From: Polytrichum commune
Lineage: Eukaryota > Streptophyta > Polytrichopsida > Polytrichales > Polytrichaceae
DNA: 64,000 nt
Direction of reading: 5' to 3'
Assembly: GCA_950295325.1 (NCBI GenBank)
Contig: OX485809.1
Coordinates: 5,330,001 to 5,394,000 of the forward strand
Shown here: positions 23,572-35,116 of the stretch, one piece after another
Numbering within the stretch: position 1 is the first letter of the stretch
How the letters are laid out: every line of letters begins with the position of its first letter
Made by a program: the position numbers and the translations under genes
Notes under the pieces: generated by a model
Database searches by the model: none
What the model was told of the DNA's origin: nothing
What the model saw: the letters and a program-made list of their open reading frames with translations, nothing else

Positions 23572-26500
23572 TTAGGGCACCGCTATCTTTGAAAAATTAG
23601 GAATAAGTTCCCGGTACCATCCCACATGTCCTAACAACTTAGAGATCCCCTTGGAATTGGTTGGAGTTGCCAAGTCGCTTATGGCCGCAATCTTATCCGG
23701 ATCGGGTTCTCTACCTTTCTCACTAACAACATAACCCAACAACACTCCCTTATTCACTCCCAAAAATGTCTTATCCGGGTTCAATGCTAACCTCATCTTC
23801 CTACACCTAACCAATGCCTCCCTAACACAATGTAGGTGATCATCCACATTACTTTGTGTGCTAAAATCGTCCACAAAGACGGTCATGGATTTGAACAACA
23901 AGTCGGTGAAGATATACATTACTAATCGTTGGAAAGTAGCCGGGGCATTACATAACCCAAATGGCATCACTACCCACACAAAAGTACCCCAAGGTGTAGT
24001 AAAAGCCGTTTTATGGATATCTTGGAGGGCTATGGAAATTTGATTATAACCCGCATACCCATCCATAAAGGTATATCGCGAATGACCTCCAACCTCCTCA
24101 AGCAACAAGGTGATAAAAGGTAAGGGGAAGTGATCATTTTGTGTGCACGAATTCAATTTCCTATAGTCGACACAAACCCTTAATTTCCCATTTTTTTTCT
24201 TTACTAAGACCATAGGAGAAACCCAATCCGTGATTTCCACCGGCTTGATAAACCCGGCCTTCAATAACCTTTCCAATTCCGCTTTCACCAACAATTGCAA
24301 TTGAGGATTCATCCTCCTCTCCTTTTGTCTAATTGGCCTCGCCCCCGGAATTAAAGGAATCCGGTGCTCTACCATTTCCCTAGGAATTCCCTTAAGCTCA
24401 TCGTAGGACCATGCAAAAGTATCACTAAACTCATCCACCAAATTGCTATACTCCCTAACCTCTTTCTCCCCCAATTTGGAGCCCATCTTCATTTGTCGGG
24501 TTTTTCCATTCTTTAATTTCACATCCACGTACCGCCAATCCGCTTCCGACACATGTGCTTGTTCCTCTTTGTTCCGATACCAATCGGAAGGCACATTGGG
24601 GTAATCTTTCACATCTTGACCTACAACTATCCCCGTAGACGTGGTCTTGAAATGTAAAGGCTCCTCCAATTTCGATGACTCAATAATCACATCCTCCTCT
24701 TGAGTCCCATCTACATGAATTAAACTAACCTCACCCTCTTCCACGTCATCTACCCAAGGTGTTAACCCACCGCTAACCCACTCTTCCTCGGTGAGCACCT
24801 CACATGGCTCCAACAATGAGCCCTTTCCTAAACTAACACTAGGAAATTCACTCCCTAAGCCTACTTGGTGAAATGTAACCATTACATCAACCTCGGACTC
24901 GGGGTACTCCCTTAGCCATTGGGCATAATCCCCATTATCCCCATAATTGTAAAAATTAGGACCTAGACTTCCCGAGCCCGAATCTATAACAACCCTTTGA
25001 CCTTCGGGATGGACGACTCCCACCAATGCCTTGCCAATCTCATTCTCGTTTAAGTCATCAATTTCCTTCTCCAATGGCAAATACATCTCCTTCTTCATCC
25101 ATCCTTCTAATGAACCAATGGACACTATGACCCTATTACCCTCCGGACCATAAGTGATGGATGGTTTAGGTCCACCCCAATTGACCATAGCATTCGCCAT
25201 CCGCAACCAAGGCCTACCTAGCAAAATGGGGAAGGTGTCCTTGTTGGAGTGCATTTTAATGACATGGAAGGTGACCAAGTACTCCTCACCTCCCGTAGTC
25301 ATTCTACAATCCTTGATCATCCCCAAAGGCGTAGTCGAACTTTGATTTGCCATATTTATGACCAAAGGTGAAGGCCCCGTGAGTCCAAGTCCCAATTTTT
25401 TCATAGTATCCTCCGGTAGTATATTTAGACTACTCCCTCCGTCGACTAGCACATTAGGAACCACCTTATCTACTATAACAACTTCTATTTCTATAGCTTT
25501 CACGTCTCTTCCACCTTGTGATTGGATCCTAGCGGCTATTTTAGCTTTCACCTTCCTCATCCTCTTGTGTACCGGCATTCCCTCCTTTAATGTTTTCCTT
25601 GCCGTGGGTGAAATTTCCAATAGTTGGCCGAAAGTAATATCCGCCTTGAGTGTACTAAGGTCCGCCCACAAGTCGTACCCGGTAGATCTTTCCACCTTAG
25701 AATTACCCACTACGTCGAATTCGTCTACGGGAACCCCCGGTCCTTCCCATTCACCCACATCGCTATTATCCAAGTCATGTACCGCATTAGTCCTCTCCCT
25801 ATCTTGTAAAATTATATTTTCCCTCTCCACATCCTTAGTAGCTCTTCTAGCTACCCTATCCAACTCGGAGAGATTAATCTCTTCATCCGAAGAGTAATTT
25901 CCTTGCTCTCCTATTCCTACCTCCAACGGGGCATCCCCTCTCCTAGCCCTAGTAGTTACCGCTAGTGCAGGTGCTTCTTCAACCACACCCTTACCCTTCA
26001 CTAACTCATATGTAATAGCATTGGTGTGAGGAGGCCATTGACTTTGCTCCTCTCCAATTCTCGTTGGGAGAGGAAGCATGTCATCACATGTGGCCTCCAA
26101 CACTCCATCCATGAACCTAACATCTTGGGAGTTAGATGGTCCCAGATCCGTTGGAGGCGCTTGTCTCCCGTTACTACCATTAGGTGGAACTCCTTGTCTA
26201 TTTTGTATTGGAATGTAACCGGTTGTAGTTTGCAAGCCCGCCGGTGGATGAAAAGTTTGCCTAGCATTACTATGGTCATAGTATAAGTTAGGTGGCCTAA
26301 GTTCATTGGCCGGTACTCCTTGTGGCCTAGCACCTCGCATATTATCCCTTGCTTGTTGTTGTGGATTAGCCACCGGGTAAGGGACATTAATTATTTTGTC
26401 CGGTTGGCGACACGTATCCGAGGGATGACTTCCTCCACAATTGCTACAATTAAACTCTTGACCTTCGGACCAACATTGTCCTTGAGCGTGCCACCTTCCA

Positions 26501-27987
26501 CAAAAGGGATGAAATTCCTTCTTCTCTAAATTTTGGCCACCTTGCCCTCTAGGTTGTGGTCCTCTATTGCTTCCATTTCCATAGTGAGGTGGCGCTTGAC
26601 CTCGTTGATTTTGTTGAGGTGGGTTACCGTTTCCTCTTTGGTCACGGTTTTGTCCACTTCTACAAAATTGACGCGTGTGGCCCGGTTGGCCACATTGGAC
26701 ACACCATAATCCGGAAGAATGCCTACCCGACTCAACCGGGGGTGGAGGCCCCGGTTGTTGACTCCGGATCATTAATGACATTTGATCCGTGAGGCTTTGC
26801 ATTTGTTTTATCATAGCCTCTTGGAATCCTAGTTGGCTAGCACCTAGTCTTCTCTCAACCTCCTCCAAGTGTGGATCCGTTCTAGGGGCCGGTAGTGCCA
26901 AAAGAGGTGCCGGTTCCCTAACCGCTAAAGGTCGGGGACCGGTGTCCACAATGGCATATGGAATTTGGTTCTCATACTTAGCGGGTTCTACCGCTACCAC
27001 CCTAGGGCGTATGGGGATGAATTGTGGGATCAATTCATCCTCCATTCTCCATAGCCTTTCGTGATCTTTATCCAAGTTTTCAATATCTCTAGCCGCACGC
27101 TTGGCATCCGCCAAGGTCAAGGGATTCCTTTCTAGAACACCCCTAATAGTTCCGGACTTAAAAAACCCTTGAATGAAAAATTGCTTTAGCGTGTCGTCGT
27201 TGAGCATGGTACCCACAAATCTAGTGCACACTAAATCAAACCTCCTAATGTAAGCCGAAATTTCTTCCTCCCTTCCTTGCTTCAATGACGACAATGCCCT
27301 TAATGCGGTACTTTGACCCACTTCCGGCCTAAATTCGTTAAGAAACTCCCTTTGTAATTGTTCCCATCCCCTAAAATGTCCCTCGGCATGATCCCGATAC
27401 CATTCATAGGCTTCCCCCTCTAGAATAGTAGGAAACCACACTAACCAATAACCCGGGTCGGTTATGAGGAAGCTAGCCAACCGTTCGATATACCGTTCCA
27501 TGTGCCGAGAGGGGTCCTCATCCTTGGTCCCATAAAATTTAGGGAGATGAGATGGCATATCCATCGCCGCTAAATTTTGTGGAACCACAATTGGTAGGCC
27601 TCTTGGCCTAACCAATGGGTCTATTGGAGGTATGGGCGGAATTGGGGGTATGGGTGGTGGATCCATCCCCCGTTCCTCGGCCATGGTGACCGGTGAACTA
27701 TTCAACAATCCCCTATCAACTTCTACCGGGAATTCTTCTCTAAGTGTGTAATTTTCCGAAGAAGTTTCACCACTCAATTTGGAGGGAGTGATCTCCTCTT
27801 CAAGTTGAGCTCCAAGTTCTAAGGTGTCTAGAATTGACCTAGTCCTAGGTTCGACGTTCAAACAACTCTCTATTCTAACATTATCTTGTTCTAATCTATC
27901 ACTGATTTTAGAGGACCGCCTCTTTCGAGTAGATTTCTCTAGTCCTACTATTAAACTTGGTTTTTGTGAGCGAGTCCTACCTTGCAT
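23572..27987 (-). CDS. gypsy-1 Gag-protease-reverse transcriptase polyprotein
   Basis: A single frame of 1,471 residues from the ATG at 27987. Residues about 140-310 form the capsid-type Gag domain (EAYEWYRDH, then EFLNEFRPE and LKQGREEEISAYIRRF). A CCHC knuckle CVQCGQPGHTRQFC is at about 429-442, and a second cysteine-rich block is at 496-526. Protease: VDGGSSLNILP with D849, then ILLGRPWLR near 922. Reverse transcriptase spans about 1220-1471: RVCVDYRKLN, MPFGLCNAPATFQR and catalytic FVDDF (D1373, D1374). An acidic linker separates knuckles from protease. The frame stops at TAA (23572-23574) right after SKIAVP, inside pol, and the same frame continues as RNase H and integrase. The expected host role is none; it makes particles and cDNA in the cytoplasm. 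Confidence 0.93.
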   Translation of the reverse strand: MQGRTRSQKPSLIVGLEKSTRKRRSSKISDRLEQDNVRIESCLNVEPRTRSILDTLELGAQLEEEITPSKLSGETSSENYTLREEFPVEVDRGLLNSSPVTMAEERGMDPPPIPPIPPIPPIDPLVRPRGLPIVVPQNLAAMDMPSHLPKFYGTKDEDPSRHMERYIERLASFLITDPGYWLVWFPTILEGEAYEWYRDHAEGHFRGWEQLQREFLNEFRPEVGQSTALRALSSLKQGREEEISAYIRRFDLVCTRFVGTMLNDDTLKQFFIQGFFKSGTIRGVLERNPLTLADAKRAARDIENLDKDHERLWRMEDELIPQFIPIRPRVVAVEPAKYENQIPYAIVDTGPRPLAVREPAPLLALPAPRTDPHLEEVERRLGASQLGFQEAMIKQMQSLTDQMSLMIRSQQPGPPPPVESGRHSSGLWCVQCGQPGHTRQFCRSGQNRDQRGNGNPPQQNQRGQAPPHYGNGSNRGPQPRGQGGQNLEKKEFHPFCGRWHAQGQCWSEGQEFNCSNCGGSHPSDTCRQPDKIINVPYPVANPQQQARDNMRGARPQGVPANELRPPNLYYDHSNARQTFHPPAGLQTTTGYIPIQNRQGVPPNGSNGRQAPPTDLGPSNSQDVRFMDGVLEATCDDMLPLPTRIGEEQSQWPPHTNAITYELVKGKGVVEEAPALAVTTRARRGDAPLEVGIGEQGNYSSDEEINLSELDRVARRATKDVERENIILQDRERTNAVHDLDNSDVGEWEGPGVPVDEFDVVGNSKVERSTGYDLWADLSTLKADITFGQLLEISPTARKTLKEGMPVHKRMRKVKAKIAARIQSQGGRDVKAIEIEVVIVDKVVPNVLVDGGSSLNILPEDTMKKLGLGLTGPSPLVINMANQSSTTPLGMIKDCRMTTGGEEYLVTFHVIKMHSNKDTFPILLGRPWLRMANAMVNWGGPKPSITYGPEGNRVIVSIGSLEGWMKKEMYLPLEKEIDDLNENEIGKALVGVVHPEGQRVVIDSGSGSLGPNFYNYGDNGDYAQWLREYPESEVDVMVTFHQVGLGSEFPSVSLGKGSLLEPCEVLTEEEWVSGGLTPWVDDVEEGEVSLIHVDGTQEEDVIIESSKLEEPLHFKTTSTGIVVGQDVKDYPNVPSDWYRNKEEQAHVSEADWRYVDVKLKNGKTRQMKMGSKLGEKEVREYSNLVDEFSDTFAWSYDELKGIPREMVEHRIPLIPGARPIRQKERRMNPQLQLLVKAELERLLKAGFIKPVEITDWVSPMVLVKKKNGKLRVCVDYRKLNSCTQNDHFPLPFITLLLEEVGGHSRYTFMDGYAGYNQISIALQDIHKTAFTTPWGTFVWVVMPFGLCNAPATFQRLVMYIFTDLLFKSMTVFVDDFSTQSNVDDHLHCVREALVRCRKMRLALNPDKTFLGVNKGVLLGYVVSEKGREPDPDKIAAISDLATPTNSKGISKLLGHVGWYRELIPNFSKIAVP

Positions 27988-28895
27988 TCCATAAGAATCG
28001 ATCGACCCTCACTTGACCACACATAATCCTAGCAATTCCCTCTTAATATTTTCACTTGTCTTGGTGTGGTTATAATTTTTTTAGGAGGTGAGGAAAAGAA
28101 CCTGCAAGCCCACTTAGGTGAAAGAATCCCAATAGGGGATAGGCATGTTCATGTTAATTTTTTGGTTAAGTCGGAGCATCACCTCCGCACCTTCCCGCAA
28201 ATTAACACTCACCACAATACCGATTGTGAGGGGGTGACCTTCCGAGTATATTATGTTAAAAGTCGAGGCTTCACCCTTCAACTTCTCACACCATCCACAA
28301 TTCGGGAATTACCCTCTACAACGGATAACAACAATCACGAGTACAAAAGGCATTCCTTAATTAGTTAATGAGTTCACTTTGAAGAAATAAACATACCTTG
28401 AGCAATCGCATCCCCCTGTGAGTTAGCACTCCCCTCAATCGTGACTCAATGTAACAACACCATAAACTTTGTGAAATATTAATTTAATCTAGAGCATGAA
28501 ATGACAACTCCCAAAACTTTGAGACTCACCCCGAGGTGAGTGTCAAAGTTCAATGTCCTAAGGTGAATTTACCCTCTAATGTTTTAATGAGCTACTCGGT
28601 TATAGGTTCCTTTTAAGTTCTTAGCAAATCCCCAAAAAGGTTGAGGACGCACCTTCGCCGCGCTCCTTCCTCAAAAATGAATTTGCGTAATTGACAATGC
28701 AATTCATTCCAAGGAATAGTTGAAATACAATGAATTCAAATGTAACCCAAAGAGAGAATACTTACCGAGTTTCGGGTGCTCCTTCCCTTCTCTCAAGTTT
28801 GTGTCTCCAATTTTTCCTAGTTGCCTCCAAGTCTCCTAGTCGCCTCCAAGTCTTGTAACTACGTTCCGCTTCGCTCCCGGCGGACGCACCAATTA
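27988..28895 (-). other. gypsy-1 leader and primer-binding region
   Basis: This is the 908 base untranslated leader between the 5' LTR and gag. Directly inside the LTR the minus strand reads TAATTGGTGCGTCCGCCGGG. The TGG after a short spacer is the normal start of a tRNA primer-binding site, but I cannot match the following bases to a specific plant tRNA. Open frames on the plus strand here are chance. Confidence 0.6.
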
Positions 28896-31043
28896 TGTGA
28901 GGCCAAACCCCCCACCCTTAAGCGTCCGTAGTCCGAGTAGTGGGTTTGGGCTCACATTCCTCCGCGGTATTGGATTTGGACTTGGATGAGTCCATAGTGC
29001 AAGGTTCACCCTTCAAGTGGTCTTGGATTTAACTGGAATTTCACGTTTAACAACTTAATGTACGATTTCAATACGTATGTGGAGAATGCACAAGTTAACT
29101 ATGTTATTTTAACCTCCTTATGCTCGGGTGCTATTTTGTCTTTGTTTGCTTCTAACGTCCATCCGGCCGCTTTAGCTACACAAGCCCTTAAGGATATCCC
29201 TCTCCTAAATGGAGTCCGTGCCGTTGACTCTATACTACCACTTGAACTATCACTTGTGTATTCCGTATCGCTACTATAAGAGGTCTCACTTGGTGTCTCC
29301 ATACCGTACATAAGCCTTTAAGTATTAAGAAATACTTATGTGACTTATGTCAATCTCTCCCTCGCACCTTTGGTCTTTGCTTCCTTTGTCTTGCCATCGC
29401 GAGAGTGCTCCACATTCTCCATTAATTTGTGCACGTGGTTTATTTTTAAAGAGAGGATGCAAGTGTTAAAAAAAACACTATTCTCTATAGTCAATCTCAA
29501 ATACATTTACTTGTGAAGGCCACACATAACACTAACTAGCATAATGTAACTAACTACTTGTCTATGAGCTAATTAGGTAGGCTATCTACTAAGCTCCTTC
29601 ATGAACCCATCTCTTTACTTTCTAATTACATAAACCTAGCTCCTTCATAAACCCAGCTCCTTCATAAACCCAGCTTCTTAGCTTCTAACTAAACAAACCC
29701 AGCTCCTTCATGAACCCAGCTCCTTAGCTTCTAACTAAACAAACCCAGGTCCTTCATAAACCCAGCTCTTTACTTTCTAACTAAACAAACCCAGCTCCTT
29801 CATAAACCCAGCTCCTTCATGAATCCACAACTTTGTAGTTGTAATCCCCAACTACCTCACTAATTATTCAAGCCCTTAACTAATCTTCCTACCTAATTTC
29901 CCTAATTCTACTAACAACCCCTTTCTAATCACACAATTCTTCTCTAATCCTAAAATCCTAAAATCCTAGAGAGGAGAGGGGGAGAGAGAATTTCCTAACT
30001 TCACTAAGACCAACTAATCCACACAAGTATATTTTTGCACTCATCACAACATCAAGTGCTCAACTCTTAAACATGGAACTTGCAACCACGTGTATTCAAA
30101 ACATGAACTTTAAGTACCACAAATTGGAATCATGAATTAACTTTAAAATCCTTCACGTCAACACTAATTCTACCAAGAGGTCAAGCCCTCTTCAAGGCTA
30201 ACAAGCCTTGGCTCTCAAACTAAAAACTAAGCACACACATGTGCTCCAATATGGCTTCCCACACCCACACTTATAACTCGTGGGGTGCCTTGGAGCACAA
30301 AGGAAAGAGAGGATGAGTGAGGGAAGAATGAGGGATTATATAGTAAGCTTGAGGGGGTGAGCACCCTCAAGGCTCACGATAAGCCCTTAAGATTTCCTCC
30401 TACTTAGTAGGCGCCAATCCTATCTTCTAAGCCTTCCTCCCTCAAATGATCAACAAGGATCCTAATTCGAACATTTAACTAGCCTTGGCTTTCTACCTAC
30501 CACACTTTACCAAACTTGGGATGCTTCAACCCAAACTTAGCCTCCTTCGCTTTCCGCCGCCATAACTTTCTCCCCTTACTTTCCCAAATCGTCGCTCACC
30601 ACTTAATTCAAACCACGATGCTTAACTCGTGATTTGATTGGTGCTTTGAGAATTTGCTTATCCTCCACCTTGCATTCTTCCTTGGGCCTTCCCCATTAAG
30701 TGGCCATGATGAGGTGGTCCACTTGTGCGCTCCATGTGATCCTCCATTCATCCCAATTCGAATGCACTTGCCTCTTGAGTCACTTTGGTTGTCTCCATCC
30801 ATTTGTACTAGCCTACTCACTAACTACTCAATCCAAGTTCTCCTTACCTATCCTCATTCACTCAAATCCTTCCGAAGGTAAAAACACAATAACAACTCAC
30901 ATCCTAGCCTCTTACAACATGGTACTTCTAAGACTAACATTTCACTCTTTTTATATTTTTGTGAAGTAACATGCTACTTCAAAGTGCATCAACTAACGTT
31001 TCAAGGGTCTAAGACTAAATGTGGGCACCCTTTTGGGCTCACA
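28896..31043 (-). repeat. gypsy-1 5' LTR
   Basis: The 2,148 bp partner of 19548-21695, with the same TGTGAG/CTCACA ends and the same internal minisatellite (29588-29828). As the element runs on the minus strand, this is the promoter-bearing LTR. Confidence 0.95.
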
Positions 31044-31048
31044 ACCCA
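31044..31048. repeat. Target duplication of gypsy-1, right (ACCCA)
   Basis: The second copy of the 5 bp duplication; the LINE sequence resumes at 31049 with TGACAACCCAACCGCATC. Confidence 0.95.
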
Positions 31049-31540
31049 TGACAACCCAACCGCATCGAAAACAACATATGATGATACCAAGGAGGTAGTT
31101 CTTGCTAAAAAATGGAACTCTTTCCATCTCTGAAGGAGAAAACTAGATTAACTCCACCTTGAGGATTTTCTCATGTTGCCTACAACACCTCGGACCATAG
31201 ACTTCACATTGAAATTGGATGATGGATGACAATCCCTATTGCCAGAGATACTGGACTATGCCACTTTTTCTCTTATAATGCAGTTATAAATGAGGCACAT
31301 TCATTTTGGAATGCCCCCTATATAACTCCATCACAGTTAAGTTTCCATCACTATTTGAGAACGTAGTTCCAAGGAGCCTCGAGTCTTTCTTTCAATAAAC
31401 CATCAAGTTGACCTTGGCCTCTATCCCAAGGAGGCCACCACACTCCGCCACCCTAGAGAATCAGTTGGTTTAAAACCATCCTTATGTACTTTCAGTCTCA
31501 TTAGCCTTTTTGACTTCCTAGACTTTATATTGAATTCAGT
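31049..31540 (+). pseudogene. LINE fossil, 3' part (continues 18736-19547)
   Basis: It matches 48750-49150 along most of its length, with shared blocks TTCTTGCTAAA, GAATG(C/T)(C/G)(C/T)CCCTATATAAC, TCTTTCTTTCAAT and ACCATCCTTATGTACTTTCA. It encodes the tail of a LINE reverse transcriptase protein, with a CPLYN-type zinc-knuckle-like end in the sister copy. It carries an extra segment near 31165-31290 that the sister copy lacks. Confidence 0.75.
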
Positions 31541-32185
31541 TCTTTGCATACTAATTCAAGCTCACTAGACCAATCTAAGGATCAATTGAGTTCATAATAA
31601 CTATCCCTAGACTCTACAACAACAAGAGGGAAGACACCCATGATTATACCTGCATGAACTTGGGATATGTGTCGTCTACATCATGAGTACTTCCACTACA
31701 CAACCATTCTTGGTAGGGAACCTCTTTTTTATTAATTTAAATTTTTGCTCGAACGTCCAAAACATTTTTCACATGATGTATTTCCACTTTCCTATCATAG
31801 CAAATTCGGCCTGACTCATACTCATAAAGCTTTTCAACCTTCCAAAGGGCACAACAACAAGCGGTATATAGATATTTATTTTTTCAGGCTTCTTTTTTCA
31901 CATAAAAAGCCCTTTGAGTTATATTAATTGGGGTTAAGCTTTTGAGAGACAGACATAATTCATCATGTGTTTGCTTTTTAGTCTAGTTTATTTGACACCC
32001 AAGAAACATATTCATCCCAAGAAACAACTTCTACAACAATAAGTAGGGCTCTTGCTCAAGCTGGCTATCGCTGGGATGTGAGCCATCCCACCCGACCTGA
32101 GGTTTCGGTTGGTCCCTTGCAATTAGCCTACCCATTCCAAGAACAAAAAAACTGGCAATTGGAATGGGACCCCGGGCCGGTTACA
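31541..32185. other. Non-coding stretch, no gene seen
   Basis: Short open frames only; no domain or repeat recognised. Confidence 0.4.
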
Positions 32186-32425
32186 CCTATGATCGGGGAG
32201 AACCGGCAGTTAGTTATAGATGAACTGGTTAAGTTTGAAAAACAACCAGTTGAAGTTCAAAACTGCAGAAAAATTACCGATCATTTCAGAGGAATTTATA
32301 AAATATACCCCAATTTAATTTTTAAAAACCGAAGGATGTCAACATATAACCGGTTGGACTTGCCAACACTAGGATCTCAACCGATTATGCCCAAAAATCT
32401 CCCCAATCACTCGGTTACACATTCA
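32186..32425. repeat. Dispersed repeat R1 (copy 3)
   Basis: It shares GGGGAGAACCGGCAGTTAGT, ATTACCGATCATTT, AGAGGAATTTATA, ATGTCAACATATAACCGGTT and GATTATGCCCAAAAATCTCC with R1 at 5287-5745 and especially with 60375-60560. A plus-strand open frame of 150 residues (32078-32530) crosses it but has no recognisable domain and runs into the neighbouring MITE. Confidence 0.7.
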
Positions 32426-32427
32426 TC

Positions 32428-32722
32428 TGGCCCTCGGATCTGCCTAAAAACCCCCATCGAGCGTGGCTCGGAGGCCAGGTTTGGGAGGGGATGGCAGGGT
32501 TGGGATAAAACATGCCCCCTATTTTTTTAATTGGGTGGGGCCTTACTTGATCTCATAGGGGGCTTCCTAGAGTAATTTGGGGCTGCAGGACCCAAATTTA
32601 GCAAAAAAAAACCAAAAAAAGTCCCCAAGGGGCTAAAACGGGGAGGGCTAGAAAAATGAACCCCACCAAACCTGGCCTCCGAGCCACTCTCGATGGGGGT
32701 ATTTAGACCCACCCCTGGCCCT
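32428..32722. mobile_element. MITE with about 40 bp inverted arms
   Basis: The arms 32446-32485 and 32668-32707 pair almost fully: CCCCCATCGAGCGTGGCTCG against the complement of CGAGCCACTCTCGATGGGGG. Beyond them the ends GGCCCTCGG and CCTGGCCCTCC are also roughly inverted. It is about 295 bp and lies directly beside R1 copy 3. Confidence 0.65.
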
Positions 32723-34984
32723 CCCCCCTTTGGTAATTAATCGTTATGAGCATTCGTTCATTACTAAAGAGGGTGTTGTATTCGAGTCAGGAAACAGGGC
32801 ATCGGGTGGTAATTAAATTCACGTCACTTGAACTTGAATTTACCCAGGCTCAGCAGGCTGCTGCTGGAGGCCCTGCTTTTAAATCATTCCGGTTTTATTA
32901 ATTACCCCAGCTGCCTCCCCTTCATGGTCCTTCAGTAGAATTTTATTACACCACAGCTTATGACTCGTAGTAGGTAAGTTACTTAATGTCGAGGCATCTG
33001 TAAGGTCGATAGCCGGAAAACGGTGAACGTAAGCTCATTCGACAAGAAAGAGATGCTTGAATGAAATTTGTGCGGTATTTTTTTCAAAGATGGAGTAGAG
33101 GAAATGTTGGGGAATGCAAGTTGCTTCATAGTTTTCTTCCATGGAAATAATAATCAGTTGCGTTCTCGTATAGGTTGTGTGAGTCAATTCTGTACTTGTA
33201 TAGTAGGGTTAACCTAATTTGATTTTCAAAGTGTTTTACTCTGCATAAGAATGCACACAAAATGGTTAACTCAATGACACCCAACAGTGATCGCAGTCGG
33301 TGTGAAACAACACCTATCTTGTCAATCATTGCATCCTTTTTGGACCAACGTTTTTGTAATTAGCCGTTTAGGGTGTACGCAATAATCATTCTGCTCCTAG
33401 TATAGTGCACCAGTAGTGATCCTTCACCGTTTTCAGTTTTTTTCGACCTTAGTCGGCCAAGCCCAGTTAACTGCTCTCTAGGGTCATGTCATGTCATGTC
33501 ATGCCAACATGGATGAAGTATATATTTTATATGCAAATGAAAATTATGTGGTGGCAACTTGTGATTACTTACCCTCAAAAGAGTTTTGAGTTTAACTTGA
33601 CATTGCTTAAAATAGTTTTCCTTCGCCTTCTCTTCAAATAACTTATTTTGGTTCTCTTGCCAAATTTTCTAGGTGACCACCAAGCGTTATTCCTTTCTAG
33701 ACATGTAAGGTTTCATGCCACTTTCCCATCCATTTCATGACATAGTCACTCTTATTTTTAGTACCACCACTCATTTCTCAAGCAATGAAGGAATTTAGAA
33801 AATAATACTCATGACTAATGGCCCAGTCATGGTCAATGGTCATTGTAAACGTGCCCTCATCCACAAAGCATGACCAATTTAAGAATATACACATTTCAAG
33901 TCTCAAATTTTAGATTGAGATACAAAAGTTGTAAGAGATCAAAGTGAAGATTCTCTTGTATTAAGTGATCACTTAGGTCTTCCTTAATGTGTTATTTTGA
34001 ACCTAGAATGGTGTTTATATTCTAAGCACATAGTTCGATCTCATCATAATATGTCTCTTTTTGGTATTTTTTTCTTGATGGGCTTTGCCATACGCCACTC
34101 AAATATAGCAACATCCAATTAAGAAGAGTGACCATGTAAGGCTCACATACCTTAGACGACAATCATTGCAGTTCATGCTTACTTACCTAGAAACAATATA
34201 ATTTACTTAAAAAAATAGTGTCTCAATTAACACAAGAAACTATACATGAATGAAGTGTACATATCCATAAGAAAACCATCATGATTCATCTATGACTTTC
34301 GATTCGAGAATTTTCAAAATAATCAATCTAACTCCAAAACAACAAGATCAATGTTCGTGTTTCTCATTTGGATGTGCTAAATTGCACATCTCTTTTTTCT
34401 CATGTTATCCAACCTCTACAATGTATGTTGACTAGTTTGACCCGTGTTATCTTGGCACAGTCCCTCGTGGTCCCTTTTTGGGAACAATGGGCAAACTACC
34501 TCACCCATCACTACCAAGTGCATATGATACATCACTTTAATGTGGAGCCCCCACCAATCGGGAACGGTGTACAACGGTGGGGAATGGCAAAATTGCCATC
34601 CCAACCCATTACACTCATGCATATTTATTAACATGTTGCCATCAACAACCAACCGTTTTTGGAACGGCAATACGACAATCTCAGCACCCCATTACCATTA
34701 TGTTCTTCCTTGTATATTAGATACCTATCTGAGAAGTGGTAGATAACACATGAGGATAAGGGCATTCCACGAATAATGTCCCGCCCAAAGACAAGGCCAT
34801 TATTTACATAATACCTTGTTCCAAAGGCGTTATCAAACGGAAAGTCCTAGACTAGATTTTAGCCATCGGATACATGCCAAGGCCTACAGTCCATATGTTG
34901 TTATGTTTGAAGTCCCGCCATGATGCACGACGGGAAATTACATCGTGGAAAGTGCCCACTCTTACCAAAGAAAAAGTCTGAGGG
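32723..34984. other. Non-coding stretch with one dispersed repeat
   Basis: 33480-33505 is a small (TCATG)n run. 33660-33860 is the second copy of the repeat at 12820-13140. No gene is recognised; overlapping frames of 84-87 residues on both strands near 34400-34670 look like chance. Confidence 0.45.
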
Positions 34985-35116
34985 GCTGATCACACCATCC
35001 ACTGCACCTCCGGCTATAATAGTGTGAAAAATGATGGCCCAACATCTATTTCTCAACATAATCTCCAACAATTTCAGGGTTGGAACTGGACGGAAAAGTT
35101 TGGTGTGATCAGAGCA
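34985..35116. mobile_element. Small inverted-repeat element
   Basis: GCTGATCACACCA at the left and TGGTGTGATCAGAGC at the right form inverted ends about 130 bp apart. No target duplication was identified. Confidence 0.45.

Larger units (their letters stand above)
19548..31043 (-). mobile_element. Ty3/gypsy LTR retrotransposon gypsy-1, complete
   Basis: The element is 11,496 bp, minus strand, with 2,148 bp LTRs, a 5 bp target duplication and the order gag, protease, reverse transcriptase, RNase H, integrase. That order, with integrase last, defines Ty3/gypsy. There is no chromodomain after integrase. The residues around the reverse transcriptase core and the large Gag resemble the Athila/Tat branch, but a tree would be needed. 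One in-frame TAA separates reverse transcriptase from RNase H. The equal-length, apparently identical LTRs point to very recent insertion. Confidence 0.95.

Noticed and set aside
25358-25897. 179-residue plus-strand frame within gypsy-1
   Set aside because: It is the shadow of the minus-strand gag-pol frame, with no domain of its own.
32078-32530. 150-residue plus-strand frame
   Set aside because: It crosses an R1 repeat and enters a MITE. No domain is recognised and the composition follows the repeats.
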